Positions 1-5,411 are shown, numbered from the stretch's first letter. The stretch is 6,149 bases of DNA from Methanomassiliicoccaceae archaeon (GCA_031260545.1 JAIRJQ010000088.1:1-6149); one strand, 5' to 3'. Numbers and translations: made by a program. The notes: a model not told the origin generated them from the sequence alone.

Positions 1-114
1 AAGCTTACGTATGACGGGTTGGTCGAAGTTATCGGCGGCGAGGGATCGTTCGTTGAGGTCTTCGCAGAACTCGCCCTGAGCTTCAAGGTCGGCCCCGGCA
101 ACGCGGCAGTGTAA
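1..114 (+). CDS. C-terminal end of an unrecognised protein (partial at left edge)
   Basis: Reading frame 1 is open from the first base of the window to a TAA at 112-114, giving 37 residues. The tail includes the stretch GGEGSFVEVFAELALSF and ends in GPGNAAV. Codon choice (GTC, GGC, GCC, CTC) looks coding, and the stop is followed directly by a strong hairpin terminator, which supports a real gene end. No motif lets me name the family. The fragment is mildly acidic and alternates hydrophobic and small residues, as a beta-rich or mixed domain would, but that is weak. The window begins exactly at an AAGCTT, so the cut point may be a cloning or sampling boundary rather than a biological one. Confidence 0.6.
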   Translation, partial: KLTYDGLVEVIGGEGSFVEVFAELALSFKVGPGNAAV

Positions 115-129
115 AAAAAACATATTCAA

Positions 130-180
130 GGTCATTGCCGGTGATGGAAAGATCGCCGGCAGTGACCGATCTTTTTTATT
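130..180. terminator. Hairpin terminator, probably bidirectional, with an alternative fold
   Basis: Bases 130-145 pair with 152-167 to give a 16-bp stem containing two G-U wobbles and a six-base loop (GGAAAG). A T-rich run (172-180) follows on the plus strand, so it can end the gene that stops at 114. On the minus strand the same stem is followed by a run of eight T (plus-strand A-run at 113-120), so it can also end the radical SAM transcript that stops at 244. A competing hairpin, AAAGATCG (148-155) with CGATCTTT (167-174), shares bases with the first and cannot form at the same time. Confidence 0.7.
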
Positions 181-243
181 TTGATCGTTCCGGACTCAGC
201 TTTCATTATGCGATCGTTTGAGATCGGCACGTTCCGCGTATAT

Positions 244-1380
244 TCAGTTAGTGTTGACTATCTTTGGATTTATCAGTTTCCCGAGTATCGCTTCGCGTAC
301 GAATTTGTTATATTGTGAAAGGTCCGGTCTTTCCTGAATTATCTTTTCTGTTGTTCTTAAAATATGTGTGAACACCTTTTTGAATATCTTACATGAATTT
401 CCGCCGTTCTCGGACATGGAGCCTTCTGATAATGCGTCGATGGAACACCCTCCGTTGCAGTATTTGAAAATGCTGCATGATGAACACTTTTCCCTTCTTT
501 CGATCGATGCGGTGAATATCTCTCTCATCGCTTCGGATAGGAACGCGTCCGATATTTTTTCAATGCCGGCGATGTTGCATAATCTGAATCTTGAAGGGCA
601 GCCTTTCGCACACGGATATAGATCTCCATCTGGATACACAGATAACCATTTCGTTAAACAGGATGAATGCGCACAATCGGACGGTGACGGATCCCCCAGG
701 GCGGACAATAAATATTGCATGTGCGGGAGCAGCGGCATATCCGCATCCGTATCGTATAACCATTTGTTGAACACTCTAATACTTTCATCGGCATATCCGT
801 CCGCGTCCGGTATCATGCCCGCTGCGGCCGATCCGGAAAGTATCACCGGCGATAACGATAACGCAATATCATTCTTTATGAAATGATCGTACAGTCTCAG
901 CTGATCATTCGTATCGCTGGCACATATTGTTGCGTTGACAGAGAACATGTGCCCTCCCATCTTCATCATCTCAATATTCTTCTGAACGTCGGCCGTTCTT
1001 TCCCTTAGGATGTCATTGCACGGCCCCTCGAACGATACGCCGACGTTGATCTTCTTCTCTTTGCAGAAGCTCATGATCTTTTTATCTATCAGTATACCGT
1101 TCGTTTGTATCGTATTGCTTACTCTGTGTGACGCTTTTCCAAAATATCTTTCCTGAAAAGCAATGGCCTCCTTATAGAACTTTAACGGCAGCATGAGCGG
1201 TTCGCCGCCGTGCCACACGAACCATACCGTTTCGTATTCTTCCGATGCCGTCCGTATGATCTTTTCCAATGTTCCGGATGACATCACGACGCCCGTTCTT
1301 TCCTCAGGAGCATGATAGCAATGCTTACAATCAATATTACATGAAAGCGTGGGTTTTATTATGATCGTTATAACATTCAT
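244..1380 (-). CDS. Radical SAM/SPASM enzyme, putative peptide maturase
   Basis: The 378-residue product carries the radical SAM cluster motif CNIDCKHC at residues 14-21 (C14, C18, C21), GGEP at 58-61 for SAM binding, QTNG at 92-95 and a SFEGP block near 116-120. The C-terminal third is a SPASM domain. Cysteines 299, 302, 308, 312 and 330 reproduce the CX2CX5CX3CX17C spacing of anaerobic sulfatase maturases, and C236, C241 and C257 supply the rest, so two auxiliary Fe-S clusters are expected. I chose the ATG at 1380 because the motif then sits at the usual distance from the N-terminus, and ACGTGAT just upstream can act as ribosome binding site. The in-frame ATG at 1482 would overlap the preceding gene by 86 bases. 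From memory, the residue after the third SPASM cysteine is a catalytic Asp in sulfatase maturases. Here it is Ala258 (YPCA), and no sulfatase gene is present. With a cysteine-rich small ORF 16 bases upstream, peptide modification is the best inference. The enzyme class is secure; the substrate is inferred. Confidence 0.9.
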   Translation of the reverse strand: MNVITIIIKPTLSCNIDCKHCYHAPEERTGVVMSSGTLEKIIRTASEEYETVWFVWHGGEPLMLPLKFYKEAIAFQERYFGKASHRVSNTIQTNGILIDKKIMSFCKEKKINVGVSFEGPCNDILRERTADVQKNIEMMKMGGHMFSVNATICASDTNDQLRLYDHFIKNDIALSLSPVILSGSAAAGMIPDADGYADESIRVFNKWLYDTDADMPLLPHMQYLLSALGDPSPSDCAHSSCLTKWLSVYPDGDLYPCAKGCPSRFRLCNIAGIEKISDAFLSEAMREIFTASIERREKCSSCSIFKYCNGGCSIDALSEGSMSENGGNSCKIFKKVFTHILRTTEKIIQERPDLSQYNKFVREAILGKLINPKIVNTN

Positions 1381-1396
1381 CGTTACCGTATCACGT

Positions 1397-1675
1397 TCAG
1401 TATGGCCAATATGTCCACCAGCCGCCGAACCCGTTCGTGAGGTAGCAGCAGCAGACGAATGCTCCGACGATACATACCGCAAGACAGATGAAGCATACTG
1501 GTTTGCATTCCCCTTGTTCGTTACAGCACGGCCAGCTGCAACCGTTGTTCACGAAATTCCTCTCTCCTGCCGGTTCGTCCTTTTTCGGGGCGGACATCGC
1601 TGTGCTGAGGAATTCTCCCGCAGATTGTTTCGTATATATTGCGGCCAATTCCTCGATCGGTCTCGTGTTCGTCAT
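1397..1675 (-). CDS. Cysteine-rich small peptide, candidate RiPP precursor
   Basis: This is a 92-residue product. Residues 1-45 form a polar, leader-like segment (starts MTNTRPIEELAAIYTKQ) without any cysteine. Residues 46-77 hold ten cysteines at 46, 50, 51, 57, 61, 64, 68, 75, 76 and 77. The C-terminus is aromatic, ending GGWWTYWPY. The start at 1675 is preferred over in-frame ATGs at 1687 and 1741 because GGTGA lies five bases before it. The radical SAM gene follows after 16 bases on the same strand, the classic precursor-maturase order. Three CXXXC pairs (46/50, 57/61, 64/68) and a CXXXCXXCXXXC block stand out. I do not recognise a named family. Ranthipeptide- or sactipeptide-like precursors are the nearest concept. 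Residues 59-79 are also hydrophobic enough to be one membrane helix, so a membrane-anchored or metal-binding cysteine-rich protein is a real alternative. That it is a gene seems likely; the RiPP role is inferred. Confidence 0.75.
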   Translation of the reverse strand: MTNTRPIEELAAIYTKQSAGEFLSTAMSAPKKDEPAGERNFVNNGCSWPCCNEQGECKPVCFICLAVCIVGAFVCCCYLTNGFGGWWTYWPY

Positions 1676-1680
1676 TAATC

Positions 1681-1685
1681 TCACC
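1681..1685 (-). promoter_or_regulatory. Ribosome binding site that sets the peptide start
   Basis: On the minus strand GGTGA is followed by GATTA and then ATG at 1675. GGTGA matches the conserved anti-Shine-Dalgarno of archaeal 16S rRNA, and the five-base spacer is good. The ATG at 1687 overlaps this site and the one at 1741 has no comparable signal, so the 92-codon version is favoured. Confidence 0.7.
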
Positions 1686-1726
1686 ATTAAATATCCAAGG
1701 GATATGTGTTGCTTTGGTAACCCATT

Positions 1727-1740
1727 AGAAATATTTAACA
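1727..1740. promoter_or_regulatory. Shared AT-rich box between divergent genes
   Basis: The 101-bp gap between the peptide gene (minus, start 1675) and the DUF5685 gene (plus, start 1777) contains AAATATTT (1729-1736), a perfect palindrome within AGAAATATTTAACA. Read on the minus strand as TTAAATATTT, it would place transcription starts around 1708, leaving a leader of about 30 bases. Read on the plus strand, it would place them near 1758-1760, leaving a leader of under 20 bases. Both distances suit archaeal TATA boxes. One symmetrical element may therefore drive both directions. This rests on spacing and composition only. Confidence 0.45.
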
Positions 1741-1776
1741 TCCTCGGCCTCTTAAAGGAAATACGGGTTAAGTGAT

Positions 1777-2685
1777 TTGTTCGGTTACACAGTTCCGTCG
1801 TACAATGTTATGTCCGCATCGGACCCGAACATATACAGATCGTGCTACTGCGAATCATGCCATCAATTGAAAAAGAATTTCGGTATCGTGTCAACAGCTG
1901 CCGTGAATTACGATATGACGTTCAACAGCATCATCATAAATTCTCTTTCACCGTATGGGATAAAGGAGCAGAACACCAAGAACGGGATGATATGCATCCT
2001 TGGCAAGGCGGCAGATTCCGAACTTCTGAAAAAGATCGCCGCATATACGATACTTTTAACAAAATGGGAGCTTCTGGACGACAAGAACGATCACCCTACT
2101 TTGAGATCGAACGCCGCATCGATCGCTCTGGGGCGCGCTGTCCGGAAAGCCGAAAGAGGATATCCTGAATATGATGCTCATGTCGAAAAAGGATTTGATG
2201 CATTGCGGAAAATGGAGTCGGATGAATGTTCCGATGCTTCGGAGATAGGGATGAAATTCACCCGATCGCTGATACCGGCGATGAAAGATATCTCCGGAGA
2301 CGCATGGAATGACGGCCTTGAAGGATTGTTCCTTTCCCTCGGGACCATGATATACGTGATGGATGCGGTCGACGATCTCGATGAGGATTACATGAACGAT
2401 ACGTTCAATCCTTTCCTTTCCGGATATGACGGATTCGTTAACAAAAGAAAATTCATTGAAAAGAACATTTACCCCATAACGGATGTGATGTACGGCATCA
2501 TGAAAAAAATTCAGACATCATATTCTTCGGTACGGAATTCAATGATGTTCCATCAGGGTGTTGCGGACAATATAATATATCACGGCCTTACCGATTCGGT
2601 AAAACGCGTGATATCGTGCGAATGCACCTCCCGTCCGAGTATGACCAACACGATATCGTCCCGTCTGCTCAGAAGAAAAGAGTAA
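1777..2685 (+). CDS. DUF5685 family protein
   Basis: The 302-residue product has the DUF5685 signature as I know it. It has an N-terminal MFGY, an early cysteine motif CYCESCHQL (residues 23-31, the counterpart of the usual YCGLCRAL-type block), NYDMTF (44-49) and a central acidic motif DAVDDLDED (196-204) followed by NPF (211-213). The start is a TTG, chosen because MFGY is the conserved N-terminus; the ribosome site is weak (GGTTAAGTGAT), so a short-leader transcript may be used. No signal peptide or membrane segment is visible, so it should be cytosolic and mostly helical. The function is unknown. Two Asp-rich stretches, WELLDDKND (97-105) and DAVDDLDED, resemble the paired metal-binding motifs of isoprenoid synthase-fold enzymes, but this is my inference. 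The gene is divergent from the peptide/radical SAM pair and may belong to the same system. Confidence 0.8.
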   Translation: MFGYTVPSYNVMSASDPNIYRSCYCESCHQLKKNFGIVSTAAVNYDMTFNSIIINSLSPYGIKEQNTKNGMICILGKAADSELLKKIAAYTILLTKWELLDDKNDHPTLRSNAASIALGRAVRKAERGYPEYDAHVEKGFDALRKMESDECSDASEIGMKFTRSLIPAMKDISGDAWNDGLEGLFLSLGTMIYVMDAVDDLDEDYMNDTFNPFLSGYDGFVNKRKFIEKNIYPITDVMYGIMKKIQTSYSSVRNSMMFHQGVADNIIYHGLTDSVKRVISCECTSRPSMTNTISSRLLRRKE

Positions 2686-2728
2686 CACGGCAAATGTATT
2701 AACAAGGAGCGCGATACATAAATAGTGG

Positions 2729-4234
2729 ATGTGGAAAATGATTTCGGGTAAGAACGGTTTTGATAACGCGAAATACCTTACCCTTCAGTCTGAGAATATC
2801 AGCAAGCGCATCTCAGAATTCGGCGGTAAGTTGTATCTAGAATTCGGCGGGAAGATGTTCGATGATTTCCATGCGTCCCGTGTGCTTCCAGGTTTTGAGC
2901 CGGACAGTAAAATAAACATGCTCACTCAGCTGAAGGATAACGCTGAGATCGTTATCGTAATAAATTCCAGCGATATTGAAAAGAACAAGATACGGGGAGA
3001 CACCGGTGTCACGTATGATATGGAAGTTCTGCGACTGATAGACGCATTCCGGGAAAGGGGGTTCCTGGTGAGCAGTGTTGTCCTTACAAGATACAATTCA
3101 CAGCATGCGGCAGAACAGTTCAGGGGCCGCCTGATATCACTGGGCATGAACGTGTATAAGCATTACATTATCGCCGGTTATCCTTCCGACATCCCGTATA
3201 TTGTCAGCAATGAAGGTTTCGGTAAGAATGAATATGTTAAAACAGAAAGGCCGCTGGTCATCGTTACCGGGCCCGGGAGCGGGAGCGGCAAGATGGCAAC
3301 ATGTCTCTCACAATTATATCATGAGCACAACAACGGAGTAAAAGCGGGATACGCCAAGTACGAAACATTTCCGATGTGGGACCGCCCATTGAAACATCCG
3401 GCCAACCTCGCATATGAGGCTGCGACAGCTGATCTGAACGATGTGAACATGATAGATCCGTTCCATCTCGAAGCGTACGGAAAGACCACGGTAAGTTACA
3501 ACCGTGACATAGAGATATTTCCCGTACTGAACGCGATCATGGAACGCATCCTCGGATCCTCGCCCTACAGGTCGCCGACGGACATGGGCGTGAACAAAGC
3601 GGGAATGTGTATCATTGATGACAACATTGTAAAATCTGCGTCAAAACAGGAAATAATAAGAAGATATTTTGCGGCGAAGTGCGCACTGAAAGAAGGTCTG
3701 GGTAATGAGGCTTCCGTGTTTAAATTGGAAATGCTGATGAAGATGGCCGGCATTTCCGTGAATGACAGGAAGATCGTTGCGCCGGTGATGAAAGTTGCCG
3801 CAGAATGCGGCAGGGCAGTCATCGGTATCGAGCTGCATGACGGCCGTACCGTAACGGGAAAAGAATCGCCGCTGATGTGCGCATCCGCATCGATGCTTCT
3901 GAACACGCTGAAAACCCTCGGTAATATAGATGACTCCATTCCGCTGATATCACCGTCCGTCATTGAACCGGTGAGGGATATGAAAACAAAATATCTCGGG
4001 AACAAAAGCCCGCGCTTGAGGGCGGATGAGATGCTTGTCGCTTTATCCGTTTCCGCAGCGATGTCGCCGATGGCGGATGTTGCGTTCAAGAAACTTCCTG
4101 AACTTAGAGGATGCGAGGTGCATTCATCGGTGATACTTGCGGCGGTTGACGAATACGTGTTCAGGCAGCTTGGCGCTAACGTTACGTGTGAACCACAGTA
4201 TCAATCATCAAACCTGTACCGCGGAACGGAATAA
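2729..4234 (+). CDS. UPF0371 / DUF1846 family protein
   Basis: The 501-residue product matches the full length of the UPF0371 (DUF1846) family. The family-like blocks I recognise are GFDNAKYL near residue 10, LYLEFGGKMFDDFHASRVLPG (roughly 35-55, the most conserved N-terminal stretch), KNKIRGDTGVTYDMEVLRLID, a glycine-rich GPGSGSGKMATCLSQLYHE, and AATADLNDVNMIDPFHLEAYG. The glycine-rich block resembles a Walker A loop (GXXXXGK) but has Met where Ser/Thr normally follows the Lys. A crystal structure exists for a streptococcal member, but I know of no established reaction. No signal peptide or membrane segment is seen, so it is cytosolic. The start could be 2729 or the in-frame ATG at 2738, nine bases on; neither has a clear ribosome site. 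It lies 43 bases after DUF5685 on the same strand and may be co-transcribed, although the AT-rich gap could hold its own promoter. It is probably a housekeeping neighbour rather than part of the peptide system. Confidence 0.9.
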   Translation: MWKMISGKNGFDNAKYLTLQSENISKRISEFGGKLYLEFGGKMFDDFHASRVLPGFEPDSKINMLTQLKDNAEIVIVINSSDIEKNKIRGDTGVTYDMEVLRLIDAFRERGFLVSSVVLTRYNSQHAAEQFRGRLISLGMNVYKHYIIAGYPSDIPYIVSNEGFGKNEYVKTERPLVIVTGPGSGSGKMATCLSQLYHEHNNGVKAGYAKYETFPMWDRPLKHPANLAYEAATADLNDVNMIDPFHLEAYGKTTVSYNRDIEIFPVLNAIMERILGSSPYRSPTDMGVNKAGMCIIDDNIVKSASKQEIIRRYFAAKCALKEGLGNEASVFKLEMLMKMAGISVNDRKIVAPVMKVAAECGRAVIGIELHDGRTVTGKESPLMCASASMLLNTLKTLGNIDDSIPLISPSVIEPVRDMKTKYLGNKSPRLRADEMLVALSVSAAMSPMADVAFKKLPELRGCEVHSSVILAAVDEYVFRQLGANVTCEPQYQSSNLYRGTE

Positions 4235-4241
4235 ATGACCT

Positions 4242-4277
4242 TTTGATCAAAGAGCGGTTTCTGTTACTCCAAGTAAC
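4242..4277. repeat. Two small palindromes after the UPF0371 gene
   Basis: TTTGATCAAA (4242-4251) is a perfect ten-base palindrome, and GTTACT-CCA-AGTAAC (4263-4277) is a perfect six-base inverted repeat with a three-base loop. They begin seven bases after the TAA of the UPF0371 gene. They could fold in the 3' end of its mRNA, but no clear T-run follows on the plus strand, so a terminator role is only possible. The minus-strand small ORF ends inside the second palindrome. Confidence 0.4.
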
Positions 4278-4476
4278 CAAAAGTGATAGGTGGCCAGTAA
4301 GATAGACGCTTCCCTTCTTGCCCATATTTACGACCGCGTATGAATAAAAAATTACCGTTGTCGGTGTCGTACATACCGGACGAGCGGCAGAGGCCCTTCG
4401 GGTGCTCTGCCGGTTGCGCGAGGATATCACAAATAATATATGAGATCCTATCAGAAAGATCAGCCTCATATGTCAT
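4264..4476 (-). pseudogene. 70-codon ORF, possible gene fragment
   Basis: The frame encodes a plausible protein-like stretch. It has an amphipathic first part (residues 1-20), then CRSSGMYDTDNGNFLFIRG and an aromatic end, SYWPPITFGYLE. An in-frame TGA lies just upstream of the ATG, and there is no ribosome site or well-placed TATA box. The balanced composition, rich in Y, G, D and R, looks more like translated protein than chance. The ending GYLE recalls the early region of some transposases, which would make this a 5' remnant of a mobile element, but I cannot match it to a family. It overlaps a stable hairpin (4385-4412), which could equally explain the conservation. It may be a small gene, a remnant or nothing. 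Confidence 0.3.
4385..4412. other. GC-rich hairpin capped by C(UUCG)G
   Basis: CGGCAGAG (4385-4392) pairs perfectly with CTCTGCCG (4405-4412). Inside, CC (4395-4396) pairs with GG (4401-4402) around a TTCG tetraloop, with a small 2x2 internal loop between the two stems. UUCG closed by C-G is an exceptionally stable RNA cap. The hairpin lies in an otherwise gene-poor stretch and has no T-run on either side, so it is not a simple terminator. It could be part of a structured RNA or a remnant. Confidence 0.45.
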
Positions 4477-4489
4477 TCGTCAGAATTGA

Positions 4490-4894
4490 CATTCCGTATC
4501 CGTTTCAAGCGCCAGGACAAAGAAGTTTAAAAATCATCTGAGGCTGCGGCATAAGAATGATCTGACGCCGATGAACCGTCTGGACGTGCGCGGATCATTA
4601 TTAGACAGAGTTACACACGTTCACATATGCCGCTGCGATTCGTCGATCACAGAGTTCTTTAACCGCAAAAAGAACGACGACGTGAAGCGCTCACTTCGGC
4701 ATCCAGGAAGATGCTCTGTGTGATAACGCGGTCCTGTTCCGAATGACAGGATTCGCGGCGTGAACGCCTGCAGCGTTCACATACGGGAGGATGTCACGGG
4801 TTCCGGAGTGAAGGATAAGGATACGGTCACAAGGATGCCTTTTCTTTTTATTGATAATGCCGCCCATAATAATGTAGAGAAGAAGAAAGGTTAA
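4490..4894 (+). pseudogene. Interrupted open frame in the gene-poor stretch
   Basis: Frame 2 of the plus strand is open from 4490 to 4720 (77 codons). It then has a TGA (4721) and TAA (4724) in tandem, and is open again from 4727 to a TAA at 4892-4894 (55 codons). The first block includes MNRLDVRGSLLDRVTHV from an ATG at 4571 and ITEFFNRKKNDDVKRSL, whose codons (AAC CGC AAA AAG AAC GAC) look coding. The second has a basic, lysine-rich end. Another frame is open around 4701-4760 (reads IQEDALCDNAVLF), so a frameshift as well as stops is possible. I recognise no family. The best reading is a decayed gene or chance openness; the 50-codon ORF at 4571-4723 is the only piece with a start codon near its beginning. 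Confidence 0.25.
4760..4780. repeat. Perfect 8-bp inverted repeat
   Basis: GTGAACGC (4760-4767) and GCGTTCAC (4773-4780) are exact reverse complements around a five-base CTGCA spacer. No gene start lies next to it and no T-run follows, so it could be an old operator, a mobile-element remnant or an RNA hairpin. Confidence 0.4.
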
Positions 4895-4897
4895 AGT

Positions 4898-4916
4898 TGC
4901 GGGGAATGTCCCCGCA
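4898..4916 (-). terminator. Terminator of the small membrane protein gene
   Basis: TGCGGGGA (4898-4905) pairs with TCCCCGCA (4909-4916) in a perfect eight-base stem with a three-base loop. It lies 13 bases past the stop codon at 4930 on the minus strand. It is followed in that direction by a pyrimidine-rich run (CTTTAACCTTTCTTCTTC), as in factor-independent or archaeal U-rich terminators. Confidence 0.55.
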
Positions 4917-4929
4917 TTTATGTTAGGGT

Positions 4930-5310
4930 TTACTTTTTCTTGTCGCCCTTCAGATAACTGAACACTACAAGGAGCATGATTATTATCACCGGTATGACGG
5001 CATTCCAAACGTTGCCGAGCAGCCAGTACGCTATTATGAGACCTATTACACCGATGATGCCGTACTTTTTGAATATCTTCCCTCCGCCGAGAAGTATCAG
5101 GAATAATATCAAAATTATCAGCATCACCACTGTCACCAGAGAGGCCGTGTCTATCAGACCGGCGATCTGCGTGTCCCCGATAATATCCACAACTATCGGC
5201 TCGACGAGCCATGCGATCAGTATCGGAACTATGACAACGAGCACTATCGTAAATATCAGGCCGCCCAGAAAACTGTGCAGCAATCCTGGTTTATTACCGT
5301 CTTTTGCCAT
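4930..5310 (-). CDS. Small hydrophobic membrane protein, four predicted helices
   Basis: The product has 126 residues, most of them hydrophobic. A short polar N-terminus (MAKDGNKPG) is followed by likely membrane helices at about 13-36, 57-76, 83-102 and 104-120, with a glycine-rich turn (LLGGGKIFKK, 73-82) and a charged KGDKKK tail. The basic segments KIFKK and KGDKKK suggest which loops face the cytoplasm. There is one acidic stretch (VEPIVVDIIGDTQ, 36-48). I recognise no family and no catalytic motif. An AT-rich box about 24 bases before the ATG would give a nearly leaderless mRNA, and a perfect inverted repeat lies just upstream of that box, so the gene probably has its own regulated promoter. 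A hairpin terminator follows the stop. It is well supported as a gene; its role is unknown. Confidence 0.8.
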   Translation of the reverse strand: MAKDGNKPGLLHSFLGGLIFTIVLVVIVPILIAWLVEPIVVDIIGDTQIAGLIDTASLVTVVMLIILILFLILLGGGKIFKKYGIIGVIGLIIAYWLLGNVWNAVIPVIIIMLLVVFSYLKGDKKK

Positions 5311-5330
5311 GAATGTCTATCGCCCTTCTG

Positions 5331-5338
5331 ATATTAAT
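5331..5338 (-). promoter_or_regulatory. TATA-like box for the membrane protein gene
   Basis: On the minus strand ATTAATAT is centred about 24 bases before the A of the ATG at 5310. This is the usual archaeal TATA-to-start distance and predicts a leaderless or nearly leaderless transcript. It agrees with the lack of a convincing ribosome site. A second AT-rich element, TTTATAAA (5401-5408), is an alternative that would leave a longer leader. Confidence 0.4.
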
Positions 5339-5339
5339 G

Positions 5340-5361
5340 TTTTACACGCAGATGTGTAAAA
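5340..5361. promoter_or_regulatory. Perfect inverted repeat, candidate operator
   Basis: TTTTACAC (5340-5347) and GTGTAAAA (5354-5361) are exact reverse complements with a six-base spacer (GCAGAT), 22 bp in all. It abuts the upstream edge of the TATA-like box at 5331-5338, where it would cover the transcription factor B site. The symmetry and 14-base half-site centre spacing suit a dimeric helix-turn-helix regulator. No regulator gene is in the window. Confidence 0.5.
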
Positions 5362-5385
5362 ATTCGCGTTGCGCACATGCGCCGC
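5358..5385 (-). terminator. Possible terminator of the DUF1905 gene
   Basis: On the minus strand GCG (5385-5383) and GCGC (5382-5379) pair with GCGC (5374-5371) and CGC (5368-5366) around an ATGT loop, with two unpaired bases between the stems. A five-T run (5362-5358) follows shortly. The stem is short and interrupted. It sits after the stop at 5412, so it would separate DUF1905 from the next gene. Confidence 0.35.
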
Positions 5386-5411
5386 CGTAATGACCGATTT
5401 TTTATAAACTT

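Noticed and set aside
1..6. AAGCTT at the very first base
   Set aside because: It probably reflects where the window or clone was cut (HindIII site) or chance; it is not a biological feature.
368..886. 172-codon plus-strand open frame
   Set aside because: It lies antisense to the radical SAM gene, which has unmistakable catalytic motifs; the frame is a codon-use shadow.
1381..1482. Longer N-terminus for the radical SAM protein
   Set aside because: The extension would overlap the cysteine-rich peptide gene by 86 bases, adds a low-complexity Ser/Ala/Gly stretch, and has no ribosome site as good as the one serving 1380.
1488..1775. 95-codon plus-strand open frame
   Set aside because: It is antisense to the peptide gene. 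The minus-strand frame has the GGTGA site, the cysteine clustering and the adjacent maturase.
2816..2852. Direct repeat GAATTCGGCGG twice, 26 bases apart
   Set aside because: It lies in the UPF0371 coding region and encodes EFGGK twice; the second copy is the normal conserved family motif, so a repeat element is not needed to explain it.
3565..4089. 174-codon minus-strand open frame
   Set aside because: It is antisense to the UPF0371 gene, which is full length and recognisable by family motifs; the shadow has serine/isoleucine-rich, motif-free content.
4691..5212. 173-codon minus-strand open frame
   Set aside because: It overlaps the four-helix membrane protein in another frame and has an arginine/histidine-rich composition typical of a shadow.
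4976..5359. 127-codon plus-strand open frame
   Set aside because: It is the antisense of the membrane protein gene, and its Ile/Thr/Ser-rich content mirrors the hydrophobic codons on the other strand.
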